Positions 16,759-25,592 of a stretch of DNA of 64,000 nt are shown here, in pieces. The stretch is from contig NZ_JHVN01000009.1 of the NCBI RefSeq assembly GCF_000620165.1, forward strand, positions 62,001 through 126,000. The letters run 5' to 3'. The notes under the pieces were generated by a model. That model was not told the DNA's origin, searched no databases, and saw only the letters and a list, made by a program, of their open reading frames with translations. Origin of the DNA: Anoxybacillus tepidamans PS2 (GTDB lineage: Bacteria; Bacillota; Bacilli; Bacillales; Anoxybacillaceae). Position numbers and translations under genes: made by a program. Position 1 is the first letter of the stretch. Every line of letters begins with the position of its first letter.

Positions 16759-19005
16759 TTAAAAATTATCAAAGTAGTCTTCTAACCCTTGGCGAATACC
16801 AACGGCAGCTTTTTGGCGGAACGCTTTTGTTTTTAGCAGCGCTTCTTCATTCGGATTTGAAATAAATGCTAATTCTACAAGAATACTAGGCAATTCGTTT
16901 TTGCGATTTACATAAAATTCTTGTTCCTTATAGCCGCGATCTGGCCTTCCTAATTGCCCAACGAGCCGCTGTTGCACGTATTGGGCTAGTATTTTACTTT
17001 TTGGACCGTTAAAGTTAGTGGACACATTGTAGTAGGTCGTTGTCCCTGTGGATGTACGAGAATAAGAGTCTATATGGATGCTAATAAATGCATCATAATC
17101 CGAATTATTAGCAATTGCCGTCCGCTCGGAAAGTTCTAAAAATACATCTGTGCTGCGCGTTAATGTAACGATAGCGCCAGCTTTCTCCAATTCGGCTTTT
17201 AAAAGTAAAGCGGTGTCTAAATTAACATCCTTCTCTTTCAAACCGGTTGGACCAATCGCACCTGTATCTTGACCACCGTGTCCCGCATCAATAATAATTT
17301 TCTTTCCTTTTAATCCCGTTTCGAGAATTTTGATAGAAACTCGATCGCTGTAATTGCGAATAGTGAACGTATATCCAGGTGCAAACGTAACGATAACCGA
17401 AGAATTCACTTGTTCAACCGACTGTATTCCCGCAATTGGGAATTTTGGCATCTCCGCGTATGCGAACGTTCCCGTGATCTTTAGGCGGTTGCCCGATAAA
17501 ACAGAGTACGAAACTGAAAAATTATTTGTTTTCGTCCACTCAATATATCGATCTTTCCCGCTTGTTCTAACTTTTGGTTGAACGAGACTGTTAACGGCAA
17601 TCGAAGAAGTTTTTGCTTTTTGTATCCATCCTCGCACCCCTGAAACTGTTTCGACATATAGCCATTCGTTGTAGCTATATAAGTATAAAAGCCGTTCATT
17701 TAAGCTGAGCGTTCGCAACGTTTGGTACGCTTCCGAAGCTCCACGCCGAAGCGGAACCGAGGATGCTGTCGTATAGACATATTTTGTTGATGTGCTATTT
17801 AGTTCAAATTCCGGAATCCATCCGGTTTTTCTAGACGGAGAAGTCACTTTAAGCCACTTGAATAAAGAACCGTTAATGGTTTCGAGCACTGTAACTTGAC
17901 TATTTTTTTTCATTCTTTCAACAACTGCCGCATTAAAGGCTGGTGTTGCATAAAGAACGGCGCTATTTGTGATAATGGTTTTTTTGGTAGATGACGATGT
18001 CGTGTTGGACGGTGACGTTGCACTACTGCTAGTTACTTTGACAACCGTCTCGTGTACCCAACCAGTTTTGTTGTTTGGAAGAACGACTTTATACCATTTA
18101 GCACCTTTGGAGTCGATTGAAACAGCTGTTCCTTTTAACGCTGTTCCTTTTTTTAGTTGTGTCAGCACTTTGGCGCTCATAGACGGACTTTGCCGAACAT
18201 TTGCCACTGATACGTTGATCAACAGTTGATATGTTTTGGTTTGTTGCTGGCCTGCAAGCATAGTCGGCGCTGCAACGGCTATCGCATTTTTCAATGTCTC
18301 TTCAGGTACCCAGCCTTTGATTTTTCCTGTGTCGATGCGATACCATAAGCTTTTTTGACTGGTTACAAACAAATCGATTACAGTGATCGTTTGTCCTTTG
18401 CTGATGGTGGCGACTGTTTGGTACGCATTGCTTGCTCCGCGCTTCACTTGGGCAGTTTGGGCAACGGAGAAATAAGACGGCAGTGTGGTTGGAAGGTGGT
18501 TTGCAATATATAATTGATTTGCAAGTACCCATCCTTTTTTTCCGGATACACTCACGCGATAGTACGTTTCTTGAAGGGAGTTTTTGAACTCATCGATAAT
18601 TTGAACAATTTGTCCGTTCCGCAATGTTTGAATTGATTCATATGAAGAAGACGCACCTTTGCGCAACGACACGTTGTTTTGCAGCACAACCGCTTGTTTT
18701 CCGATGTTTGTTTCTTTTTGGATCTCAAAGTGTTCAGCTAATGCCCAACCGGTGATGTGACCAAATTGAACGCGATACCACAACTCCCCGGATTTATTAG
18801 TAAATTCATCGATCGCTGTTACTTGTTGTCCTAATGGAATAGAAGTAACGACCGGATATGATGTTGTGGCTCCCTTTCGTACCATTGTTGTTTCATCGGC
18901 CACCATTTGCAGGGGGTACTGGTTTGGTGATGTATTTTCGGCCAAAACAAATGTGGGCCATATGCAGCTAGTTGCTACAATCGTAGAAGCTATCCACCTT
19001 TTCAC
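16759..19005 (-). CDS. N-acetylmuramoyl-L-alanine amidase with six SH3 domains (LytC-like)
   Basis: A 748-residue exported autolysin that should cut the bond between muramic acid and the stem peptide. A signal peptide (residues 1-22, ending VLAEN) leads into six SH3_3 repeats, each ending in a GW motif such as YRVQFGHITGWALAE (residues about 30-470). A beta-rich AMIN-like segment follows, then an Amidase_3 domain (about 560-748) with zinc ligands in IIIDAGHGGQDTGAIG and ISIHIDSY, and the catalytic Glu region PSILVELAFISNPNEEALL. B. subtilis LytC uses cell-wall-binding repeats instead, so the SH3 array is a domain swap. The GTG start has GGAGGG five bases upstream. Confidence 0.92.
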   Translation of the reverse strand: MKRWIASTIVATSCIWPTFVLAENTSPNQYPLQMVADETTMVRKGATTSYPVVTSIPLGQQVTAIDEFTNKSGELWYRVQFGHITGWALAEHFEIQKETNIGKQAVVLQNNVSLRKGASSSYESIQTLRNGQIVQIIDEFKNSLQETYYRVSVSGKKGWVLANQLYIANHLPTTLPSYFSVAQTAQVKRGASNAYQTVATISKGQTITVIDLFVTSQKSLWYRIDTGKIKGWVPEETLKNAIAVAAPTMLAGQQQTKTYQLLINVSVANVRQSPSMSAKVLTQLKKGTALKGTAVSIDSKGAKWYKVVLPNNKTGWVHETVVKVTSSSATSPSNTTSSSTKKTIITNSAVLYATPAFNAAVVERMKKNSQVTVLETINGSLFKWLKVTSPSRKTGWIPEFELNSTSTKYVYTTASSVPLRRGASEAYQTLRTLSLNERLLYLYSYNEWLYVETVSGVRGWIQKAKTSSIAVNSLVQPKVRTSGKDRYIEWTKTNNFSVSYSVLSGNRLKITGTFAYAEMPKFPIAGIQSVEQVNSSVIVTFAPGYTFTIRNYSDRVSIKILETGLKGKKIIIDAGHGGQDTGAIGPTGLKEKDVNLDTALLLKAELEKAGAIVTLTRSTDVFLELSERTAIANNSDYDAFISIHIDSYSRTSTGTTTYYNVSTNFNGPKSKILAQYVQQRLVGQLGRPDRGYKEQEFYVNRKNELPSILVELAFISNPNEEALLKTKAFRQKAAVGIRQGLEDYFDNF

Positions 19006-19086
19006 ATTATCCCTCCGAACTCTATTATTCTTCTAATATTTATAGTAACCGATTTTTGTCGAAATTTCCAATCGGAATAAAGTGCT

Positions 19087-19116
19087 AAAAGGGGCCCGTG
19101 TCTTAGGGCCCCTTTT
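19087..19116. terminator. strong terminator between the LCP and amidase genes
   Basis: AAAAGGGGCCC (19087-19097) and GGGCCCCTTTT (19106-19116) form an 11-bp palindromic stem. It lies just after the LCP gene on the - strand and gives the amidase its own upstream region. Confidence 0.8.
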
Positions 19117-19129
19117 AAATATAAACTAT

Positions 19130-20176
19130 TTAATTAGAAGACTGGGAATCTTCACTGATACTATTTTGAGTATAGGAACTAGTTGGATTTTTATCCAGCG
19201 CCTGCTTTAATGTTTCATTAATTTCTGCGACAGATTGGTCATCTGGAATATAGTAATAGGTGTTATTAATATAGTCGTCGTATCCTTTTAAATGGAGGTT
19301 TTCAATTGGAACATTTTTCATTTCCTTATAAAGGTAAACAAATGAAAGTAAATCCGACGGCGGAATATTCGTGCGAACATTGTCGCCTAAACGTGCGATA
19401 ACATCGTCGAGTTTTGTCAGAGAAGTAATCGATGTGCTCTTCTCAACAATAGCTTTGAGCACTTGTTTTTGCCGCTCGTTTCTTCCGAAGTCTCCTCTTG
19501 GATCAGACTTTCTCATTCGCACATATGCCAGCGCTTGGTTTCCATTTAACTCCATTTCACCTTTGTGGAAAGTATACCATTTTAAGGAGTCAGTAAGTTG
19601 TGCTTTAAAGGTAAATGGTACATCAACGGTTACGCCGCCAAGCGAATCGACAATTTGTTCAAATCCTTCAAAGTTCGTTGTAATATAATAGTCGATTGGC
19701 ACATCAATCAATTCGTTGACAGCGGAAATCGTTGATTCGATGCCGCCATGCATGTATGAGTGAGTGATTTTATCTTTCCGGCCCTCCGCTGGTATATAGA
19801 TCCGTGTATCGCGCGGGATGCTCAGCATGTATACTTTTTTTGTAGCTGGATTTACCGTTAAAAGCATAATAACATCAGAATGACCTTCCTTAACCCCGTC
19901 TGCGATGCCCTGATTTTCAACACCGACAAGCAAAACGGTCATCGGGTCTTTTCGAATTTCAATGTGTTCATGCGGTTTTTTCTTCAATTTAGAAAGGTCT
20001 AACGCTTCGTATATTTTCTCGCTTGCCTTTCTTGCTTCAGAATATATCTGGTAAGCAAAAACACTTCCTGTTCCAATTAATAAAAGAAGAAACGTAAGAA
20101 TAAACAAGCGGAACTTTTTGCTTTTTTTCTTTTTCTTCTTTTTTAAGGATTTTCTATTTGTCCTTGAATCCATCAT
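19130..20176 (-). CDS. LytR-CpsA-Psr (LCP) family wall-polymer ligase
   Basis: A 348-residue membrane protein. The lysine-rich cytoplasmic start (LKKKKKKKSKK) precedes one membrane helix (about residues 24-46). The external LCP domain has VLLVGVENQG, SDVIMLLTVNP, MLSIPRDTRIYIP and ALAYVRMRKSDPRGDFGRNERQKQVL, including the arginines that bind polyprenyl pyrophosphate. LCP enzymes move teichoic acids or capsules from lipid carriers to peptidoglycan. With tagO and a Wzx/Wzy cluster nearby, either polymer could be the substrate. It matches the TagU/LytR type. Two adjacent ATG codons (20176 and 20173) fit the GAGGG ribosome site; the start is uncertain by one codon. Confidence 0.9.
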   Translation of the reverse strand: MMDSRTNRKSLKKKKKKKSKKFRLFILTFLLLLIGTGSVFAYQIYSEARKASEKIYEALDLSKLKKKPHEHIEIRKDPMTVLLVGVENQGIADGVKEGHSDVIMLLTVNPATKKVYMLSIPRDTRIYIPAEGRKDKITHSYMHGGIESTISAVNELIDVPIDYYITTNFEGFEQIVDSLGGVTVDVPFTFKAQLTDSLKWYTFHKGEMELNGNQALAYVRMRKSDPRGDFGRNERQKQVLKAIVEKSTSITSLTKLDDVIARLGDNVRTNIPPSDLLSFVYLYKEMKNVPIENLHLKGYDDYINNTYYYIPDDQSVAEINETLKQALDKNPTSSYTQNSISEDSQSSN

Positions 20177-20285
20177 AAAAACCCTCTTTTCAGTTAAAAA
20201 TAGAATGGTTTGTTGTACAATAGAACATTTATTGTTTATGTCGCTCGTTTATGATCATGCTTTGCGAGACAAGTTAAAATCTTTG

Positions 20286-20924
20286 TCATTCTTCTACTTT
20301 CTCTTCCAAATACGTCATTTCGCCTTCTCGAATTTCTGCTTTTCCGTTCGTTAAGTCGGTCATCCACTCGAGGAAAGGTTGCTTAGCGGTTTCTTCGACA
20401 AACACTTCCACTTCAACTTGGTCGAGGTAATGAATATTTTTAATGGCATAAATCGAAGAGCGCAGCTCATTTTCCACTTTGCCAAGCCATGTGTAATCAA
20501 TGATGACATGCATGACACGCATAAGGCGGCGTTCGACAATCCCAGCTGCCTTTAATCCCTCAGATACCGCTTTTCCATAGGCGCGGACAAGACCGCCCGC
20601 CCCGAGTTTGATACCGCCGAAATAGCGGGTAACCACCGCTACTGTATCTTTAAGCCCTTTTTTCTTTAACACCTCGAGCATCGGAACACCAGCTGTACCG
20701 CTCGGTTCCCCATCGTCGTTTGCTTTTTGAATGTGGTCATGCTCACCGATTAAGTAGGCCGAACAATTATGGGTTGCATCCCAATGTTTCTTTTTAATCG
20801 ACTGAATAAATTGGACAGCTTCTTCTTCGGTTGTCGCCCGATTGACGTAACAAATAAAGCGCGATTTTTCCAGTACGATCTCGCTTTCCCCATATCCCTT
20901 TACGGTATAATATTTATATAGCAA
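20286..20924 (-). CDS. yvyE: IMPACT/YigZ family protein YvyE
   Basis: A 212-residue protein with the UPF0029/IMPACT N-terminal domain: VLEKSRFICYVNRATTEEEA, HNCSAYLIG, DDGEPSGTAGVPMLEVL and TRYFGGIKLGAGGLVRAYG, followed by a C-terminal ferredoxin-like DUF1949 domain. Its biochemical role is not established; relatives are linked to translation regulation. I place the start at the TTG at 20924: GAGGTG lies ten bases upstream and the product then begins MLYKYYTV, as in YvyE. The ATG at 20963 would add 13 residues. It is divergent from degS, as in B. subtilis. Confidence 0.88.
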   Translation of the reverse strand: MLYKYYTVKGYGESEIVLEKSRFICYVNRATTEEEAVQFIQSIKKKHWDATHNCSAYLIGEHDHIQKANDDGEPSGTAGVPMLEVLKKKGLKDTVAVVTRYFGGIKLGAGGLVRAYGKAVSEGLKAAGIVERRLMRVMHVIIDYTWLGKVENELRSSIYAIKNIHYLDQVEVEVFVEETAKQPFLEWMTDLTNGKAEIREGEMTYLEEKVEE

Positions 20925-21015
20925 CGCTTCAAACACCTCACTAATCACTAACAGGCAAACCATTTGTAAAACAGTTTTATTCCCAAAACGAATTTATTCA
21001 CGATAAGTTTTGTAA

Positions 21016-21028
21016 AACATGCTATACT
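21016..21028 (+). promoter_or_regulatory. extended -10 promoter upstream of degS
   Basis: ATGCTATACT contains a TGn extended -10 with TATACT at 21023-21028, about 170 bases before degS. No clear -35 is visible at the expected distance. Confidence 0.4.
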
Positions 21029-21197
21029 AAAATTGAGTATATGGTCGAACTAGTATACCGAGAGAAATAGGTCAGCGAAAAAGTATCGCAGCTTTTTCTA
21101 TTATAAATCGACAGCTTTTTTCCTTCAAATAAAACTTTTCGCTAGAAAAATTTGTTTGTTTCATACATATTTGGCTAGTTGAGCACGGGGGATTGAT

Positions 21198-22337
21198 ATG
21201 GCGTCTCAAAAAAAATTGGATGCGAAAGAATTGGATAAAATTGTCGAAAAAATGATTGACACCGTTCACCACAGCAAAGATGAAATTTTTCATATCGGCG
21301 AGCAGTCAAGGCAAGAACATGAGCGCTTAATGAATGAGCTCAATGAGACAAAACATCTTGTTCATATCATTATTCAGGAAGCTGATCAATTAGAAACACA
21401 GGCGCGCCTTGCTCGGCAACGGCTCTCAGAAGTAAACCGACACTTTTCCCGCTACTCAGAAATGGAAGTTCGGGAAGCCTACGAAAAAGCACATGAACTG
21501 CAAATGAAGGTCACTATGATCCGCGAGCAAGAGAAACAATTGCGGCTGCGGCGCGATGAGTTGGAGCGGCGCATATACGGGCTTAAGGAAACGATTGAAC
21601 GAGCGGACCATTTAATTGGACAAATCACTGTTGTTCTCCAGTATTTAAGCAGCGATCTTCGCCAAATCGGTGAGTTTATCGAGGGAGCGATACAAAAGCA
21701 AGAATTCGGTCTGAAAATTATTGAGGCTCAGGAGGAGGAGCGTAGACGTTTATCGCGGGAAATTCATGACGGTCCTGCGCAAATGCTGGCCCATGTGATG
21801 ATGCGATCTGATTTGATAGAGCGCATCATTCGGGAGCGCAGTGTGGACGAGGCGATTCAAGAAGTACAAGATTTCAAAAAAATGGTCCGTTCTGCACTTT
21901 ACGAAGTGCGAAGAATTATATATGATTTAAGACCAATGGCGCTTGATGATCTGGGCTTAATTCCTACCCTCCGTAAATATTTGCAAAATATCGAAGAATA
22001 TAACAATAAAATGCAAATTTCATTTGTACATATTGGGGAAGAAAAACGATTGCCTTCCCGTTTTGAGGTGGCCATTTTTCGCCTTGTTCAAGAATCGGTC
22101 CAGAATGCGCTCAAGCATGCCGAAGCATCAGAAATTCAAGTGAAAATGGAGATTACAAAGCAGTACCTTTTTCTTATGATTAAAGATAATGGGAAAGGGT
22201 TCGATACGACGCAAAAAAAAGAAAACGCTTTTGGTTTAATAGGGATGAAAGAACGAGTGGAACTGTTAGAAGGAACAATGAACATTCGCTCGCAAATGGG
22301 TGTGGGCACGACCATTTTTATTCAAATACCGCTCTAG
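21198..22337 (+). CDS. degS: DegS sensor histidine kinase
   Basis: A 379-residue soluble histidine kinase that phosphorylates DegU. A long coiled-coil sensing region (residues 30-180) has no membrane segment, as in cytoplasmic DegS. The HisKA_3 phospho-acceptor His190 lies in EEERRRLSREIHDGPAQML, and the HATPase domain has VQESVQNALKHA, DNGKGFD and GLIGMKERV. DegSU controls competence, degradative enzymes and motility. degU follows after 34 bases, so the two form an operon. GGGGG precedes the ATG. Confidence 0.95.
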   Translation: MASQKKLDAKELDKIVEKMIDTVHHSKDEIFHIGEQSRQEHERLMNELNETKHLVHIIIQEADQLETQARLARQRLSEVNRHFSRYSEMEVREAYEKAHELQMKVTMIREQEKQLRLRRDELERRIYGLKETIERADHLIGQITVVLQYLSSDLRQIGEFIEGAIQKQEFGLKIIEAQEEERRRLSREIHDGPAQMLAHVMMRSDLIERIIRERSVDEAIQEVQDFKKMVRSALYEVRRIIYDLRPMALDDLGLIPTLRKYLQNIEEYNNKMQISFVHIGEEKRLPSRFEVAIFRLVQESVQNALKHAEASEIQVKMEITKQYLFLMIKDNGKGFDTTQKKENAFGLIGMKERVELLEGTMNIRSQMGVGTTIFIQIPL

Positions 22338-22371
22338 TAGATGATAGAACAACAAAAGGGAGGAACGATCG

Positions 22372-23052
22372 ATGAAGACGCGCATCATTATTATTGATGA
22401 CCATCAACTGTTTCGCGAAGGAGTCAAACGAATTTTACAATTTGAAGAGCAATTTGAAATCGTAGCGGAAGGCGCCGACGGAAGCGAAGCGCTTGCGCTT
22501 GTCGAACAGTACAAACCAGATATCGTAATTATGGATATTAACATGCCGAATGTAAATGGAGTAGAAGCTACTCGTCAATTAGTCGAAACATATCCTAATA
22601 CGAAAGTCGTCGTTCTCTCGATTCATGATGATGAAAACTATGTAATGCATGCGCTCAAGACAGGAGCTTCTGGCTATTTGCTGAAAGATATGGATGCGGA
22701 TACATTAGTAGAAGCGGTGAAAGTAGTAGCGGAAGGCGGCTCTTACTTGCACCCGCGCGTGACGCACAATTTAATTCAAGAGTATCGCCGCTTAGCAGCA
22801 GGAACAAACGGAAAAGAGGAAAAAACCAAGCGGGAAGTGTGCTTACCTCTTCATCTATTAACGCGCCGCGAATGCGAAGTATTGCAGCTTCTTGCAGACG
22901 GAAAAAGCAATCGCGGCATCGGCGAGGCGCTGTTTATTAGTGAAAAAACGGTGAAAAACCATGTAAGCAACATTTTGCAAAAGTTAAATGTGAACGACCG
23001 TACGCAAGCGGTTGTCGTAGCTATAAAAAACGGATGGGTGGAAGTGCGTTAA
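22372..23052 (+). CDS. degU: DegU response regulator
   Basis: A 226-residue NarL/FixJ-type regulator. The receiver domain has the acidic pair DD at 9-10, phosphorylation site Asp55 in [10 protein letters not shown], and a conserved Lys in [10 protein letters not shown]. The C-terminal HTH (about 160-225) reads [21 protein letters not shown], followed by [12 protein letters not shown]. In B. subtilis, DegU with little phosphate helps competence and flagellar gene expression, and DegU~P drives exoenzymes and represses motility. Its place before comF and flagellar genes fits. A terminator follows. Confidence 0.95.
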   Translation: MKTRIIIIDDHQLFREGVKRILQFEEQFEIVAEGADGSEALALVEQYKPDIVIMDINMPNVNGVEATRQLVETYPNTKVVVLSIHDDENYVMHALKTGASGYLLKDMDADTLVEAVKVVAEGGSYLHPRVTHNLIQEYRRLAAGTNGKEEKTKREVCLPLHLLTRRECEVLQLLADGKSNRGIGEALFISEKTVKNHVSNILQKLNVNDRTQAVVVAIKNGWVEVR

Positions 23053-23055
23053 CGA

Positions 23056-23084
23056 GGTTGCCGAATGCTTCGGCAGCCTTTTTT
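23056..23084 (+). terminator. terminator after degU
   Basis: GGTTGCCGAA (23056-23065) pairs with TTCGGCAGCC (23069-23078) with one G-T pair, followed by six T. Confidence 0.85.
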
Positions 23085-23149
23085 AATGCAAAGTGCGGCA
23101 TTTTTCGCTACAATGTAATCAAGAATAAGAGCGAGGCAGGTATCGATTT

Positions 23150-23992
23150 ATGAGAACGGCTATTGTTACAGATAGTACGGCATATATCCCAAAAATCGTG
23201 CGCGAATCGCTGCGCATTCATATGATTCCGCTGAGTGTGACCTTCGGCAACGAAACGTACCGTGAGGAAATCGATATCGACGCGGAACAATTTTTTGTCG
23301 AAGTAAAGCAACACAAGCACCTTCCGACCACATCGCAACCGCCGATAGGAGCGTTTGTCGAACTGTTCGAGACGCTTGCAAAAGAATATGATGCCGTCAT
23401 TAGCATCCATCTGTCAAGCGGCATCAGCGGTACGTACCAAGGAGCGGTGACCGCAGGGACGATGGTGGATGGCATCGATGTTTATCCGTATGATTCTGAA
23501 ATTAGCTGCATGGCGCAAGGTTTTTATGTTCTTGAAGCGGCGCGTATGGCATCTGAAGGGCGTACACCTGATGAAATCATTGCTCGGCTTGATGAAATTA
23601 AAAAATCGTTGCGGGCGTATTTTATGGTGGACGATTTAATCCACTTGCAGCGCGGCGGCCGGTTGAGCGGCGCGCAGGCGTTCATCGGCAGCCTTCTTCA
23701 AGTAAAACCGCTTCTTCATTTTGAAAACAAAGTTATTGTGCCGTTTGAAAAAATTAGGACAAGAAAAAAGGCGATAAAAAGAATCGAGGAGCTGCTTGCT
23801 GAAGACGCGAAGTTAGGCGTACCGATGAAAGCCGCGATCATCCACGCCAACCGCTTAGGCGAAGCTAAAGCGTGGAAGAGCGAACTCGAGGAAGTATATA
23901 CGAACGTAGAATTTTCGATTAGCTATTTCGGGCCCGTCATAGGAACACATTTAGGTGAGGGGGCGCTGGGCCTTGCTTGGTATCGTCCGTAG
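23150..23992 (+). CDS. DegV family fatty-acid-binding protein (YviA-like)
   Basis: A 280-residue DegV protein. The N-terminal IVTDSTAYIP, then TSQPPIGAFVELFETL, HLSSGISGTYQGA, VYPYDSEISCMAQGF, HLQRGGRLSGAQAFIGSLLQVKPLL and the C-terminal GPVIGTHLGEGALGLAWY are hallmarks. Family members bind long-chain fatty acids; in fatty-acid kinase systems (FakB) they present the fatty acid to a kinase, but no kinase gene is seen here. It lies between degU and comFA, where B. subtilis has yviA. The name comes from position beside degU and does not imply a regulatory link. Confidence 0.9.
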   Translation: MRTAIVTDSTAYIPKIVRESLRIHMIPLSVTFGNETYREEIDIDAEQFFVEVKQHKHLPTTSQPPIGAFVELFETLAKEYDAVISIHLSSGISGTYQGAVTAGTMVDGIDVYPYDSEISCMAQGFYVLEAARMASEGRTPDEIIARLDEIKKSLRAYFMVDDLIHLQRGGRLSGAQAFIGSLLQVKPLLHFENKVIVPFEKIRTRKKAIKRIEELLAEDAKLGVPMKAAIIHANRLGEAKAWKSELEEVYTNVEFSISYFGPVIGTHLGEGALGLAWYRP

Positions 23993-23998
23993 ATGATC

Positions 23999-24035
23999 GG
24001 CGCCGCTATATTTTGTGGCGCTTCCTCCCTTTTTA
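23999..24035 (+). terminator. weak terminator after the degV gene
   Basis: GCGCC and GGCGC form a short hairpin around TATATTTT, followed by a pyrimidine-rich tail ending TTTTT. It separates the degV gene from the comF genes only weakly. Confidence 0.35.
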
Positions 24036-24167
24036 CTACAACATGCATGAGTATCGATTGACTTTGAGCAGCCCGCCGATTCATCACAAGTGGAGGGATA
24101 TGATGCGATTGATACATGGTCAAACGCTCTGTACGACAGAGACACCAGCAAAAGGTGGTGGGAAGCT

Positions 24168-25592
24168 GTGCCGTCGAATCGTACTTCTGTAATTTCCCCA
24201 CAGAAGCATCCTCATGTTTCTTCTTCTGAACTTTTGGCGTTTCTTGCTGGCAAGCGCTTTCTTCTTGATGAACTGCCGTTTCCTCCCGAACTGATCCAAT
24301 CCCACTATGAACATGGATATCTATCGTATCAAGAGGGAATTGTCCGAACGGAGCATGGCTATCAATGCATGCGCTGCGGCAACCGACAGGTGCATTTATT
24401 CGCTTCTTTTATGTGTGCTCGTTGTGGAAAGATGTGTACCTATTGCCGTCAATGTATTGCGATGGGACGGGTGAGCGAGTGCACACCGCTTGTTATTTCA
24501 GCATTTCCAATTGAATCTACTGTCTACGAACAACCGCTCGTTTGGAACGGTGCGCTTTCTAAGGGACAACGGCAGGCGGCCGAAGCAGTAACGAGAGCGA
24601 TCGAGAACAATGAAGAATGGCTGGTATGGGCGGTCTGTGGCGCGGGAAAGACAGAGGTGCTTTTTCCTGGCATTAATCGCGCGCTGGAACTTGGGAAACG
24701 TGTTTGTATCGCGACACCAAGGACTGATGTGGTGTTGGAATTGGCTCCCCGCCTTCAACAAGCATTCCCATCCGTGCCGGTCATTGCTTTGTACGGGGGA
24801 AGCGAAGATCGCAGCAAACAAGCGCCTCTTGTCATCGCCACGACTCATCAGCTGCTGCGATTTTATCGCGCCTTTGACACGATGATTATCGATGAAGTCG
24901 ACGCGTTTCCGTATTCGGTGGAACCGATGCTGCAATATGCGACAGAACAAGCTCGGCGCGAAACCGCTTCCCTCATTTACTTAACCGCTACTCCTCATCA
25001 ATCATGGCAGCAAGAAATCAAGCGGGGAAGACGAAAGGCCATTACCATCCCTGCGCGCTACCACGGATATCCTCTTCCTATTCCGTCGTTTGAATGGTGC
25101 GGCAATTGGCGGAAAAAAGTAAAGCGCGGAACGCTTCCTGCCAACGTATATGCATGGATCCGAAAAAGAATTCAAACAGGCAAACAAGCATTTTTGTTTG
25201 TTCCGCATATTGAGTTACTGCAGCGTGTCGTCTCGATTTTAAAACCGTTCGACCATCGAATTGAGGGAGTGCACGCTGAAGACGATGAAAGAAAGGAAAA
25301 AGTTCGCGCATTTCGCAAAGGAGAGATTCCTCTTTTAGTCACGACGACGATTTTAGAACGGGGAGTAACCGTTCCGAATATCGATGTGGCTGTGCTAGGG
25401 GCGGAAGATGACATATTTACAGAAGGAGCGCTCGTCCAAATTGCCGGAAGGGTTGGGCGAAGCGCACATTATCCGAACGGGGACATCCGTTTTTTTCATT
25501 ACGGAAAGACAAGAGCGATGGTCCAAGCACGGAGACAAATCATTCGCATGAATAAAGAAGCAACAGAAAGGGGGCTATTAAAGAGTCCATGA
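24168..25592 (+). CDS. comFA: ComFA, ATP-dependent DNA-uptake helicase
   Basis: A 474-residue DEAD-like helicase of the competence machinery that helps pull transforming DNA through the ComEC channel. A four-cysteine zinc finger (CMRCG, CARCGKMCTYCRQC) precedes the Walker A AVCGAGKTE, the DEVD box (IIDEVDAFPYS), SAT-like YLTATP, and motifs V/VI (TTTILERGVTV, QIAGRVGRSAHYPNGD). The start is uncertain. I favour the GTG at 24168, with AAAGGTGGTGGG six bases upstream, because the protein then begins about 20 residues before the first conserved block, near B. subtilis ComFA. A GTG at 24090 would give 500 residues. No ComK box of the AAAAnTTTT type was seen upstream. Confidence 0.9.
   Translation: MPSNRTSVISPQKHPHVSSSELLAFLAGKRFLLDELPFPPELIQSHYEHGYLSYQEGIVRTEHGYQCMRCGNRQVHLFASFMCARCGKMCTYCRQCIAMGRVSECTPLVISAFPIESTVYEQPLVWNGALSKGQRQAAEAVTRAIENNEEWLVWAVCGAGKTEVLFPGINRALELGKRVCIATPRTDVVLELAPRLQQAFPSVPVIALYGGSEDRSKQAPLVIATTHQLLRFYRAFDTMIIDEVDAFPYSVEPMLQYATEQARRETASLIYLTATPHQSWQQEIKRGRRKAITIPARYHGYPLPIPSFEWCGNWRKKVKRGTLPANVYAWIRKRIQTGKQAFLFVPHIELLQRVVSILKPFDHRIEGVHAEDDERKEKVRAFRKGEIPLLVTTTILERGVTVPNIDVAVLGAEDDIFTEGALVQIAGRVGRSAHYPNGDIRFFHYGKTRAMVQARRQIIRMNKEATERGLLKSP

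Noticed and set aside
23993-24167. ComK box before comFA
   Set aside because: No AAAAnTTTT pair with the required spacing was found.
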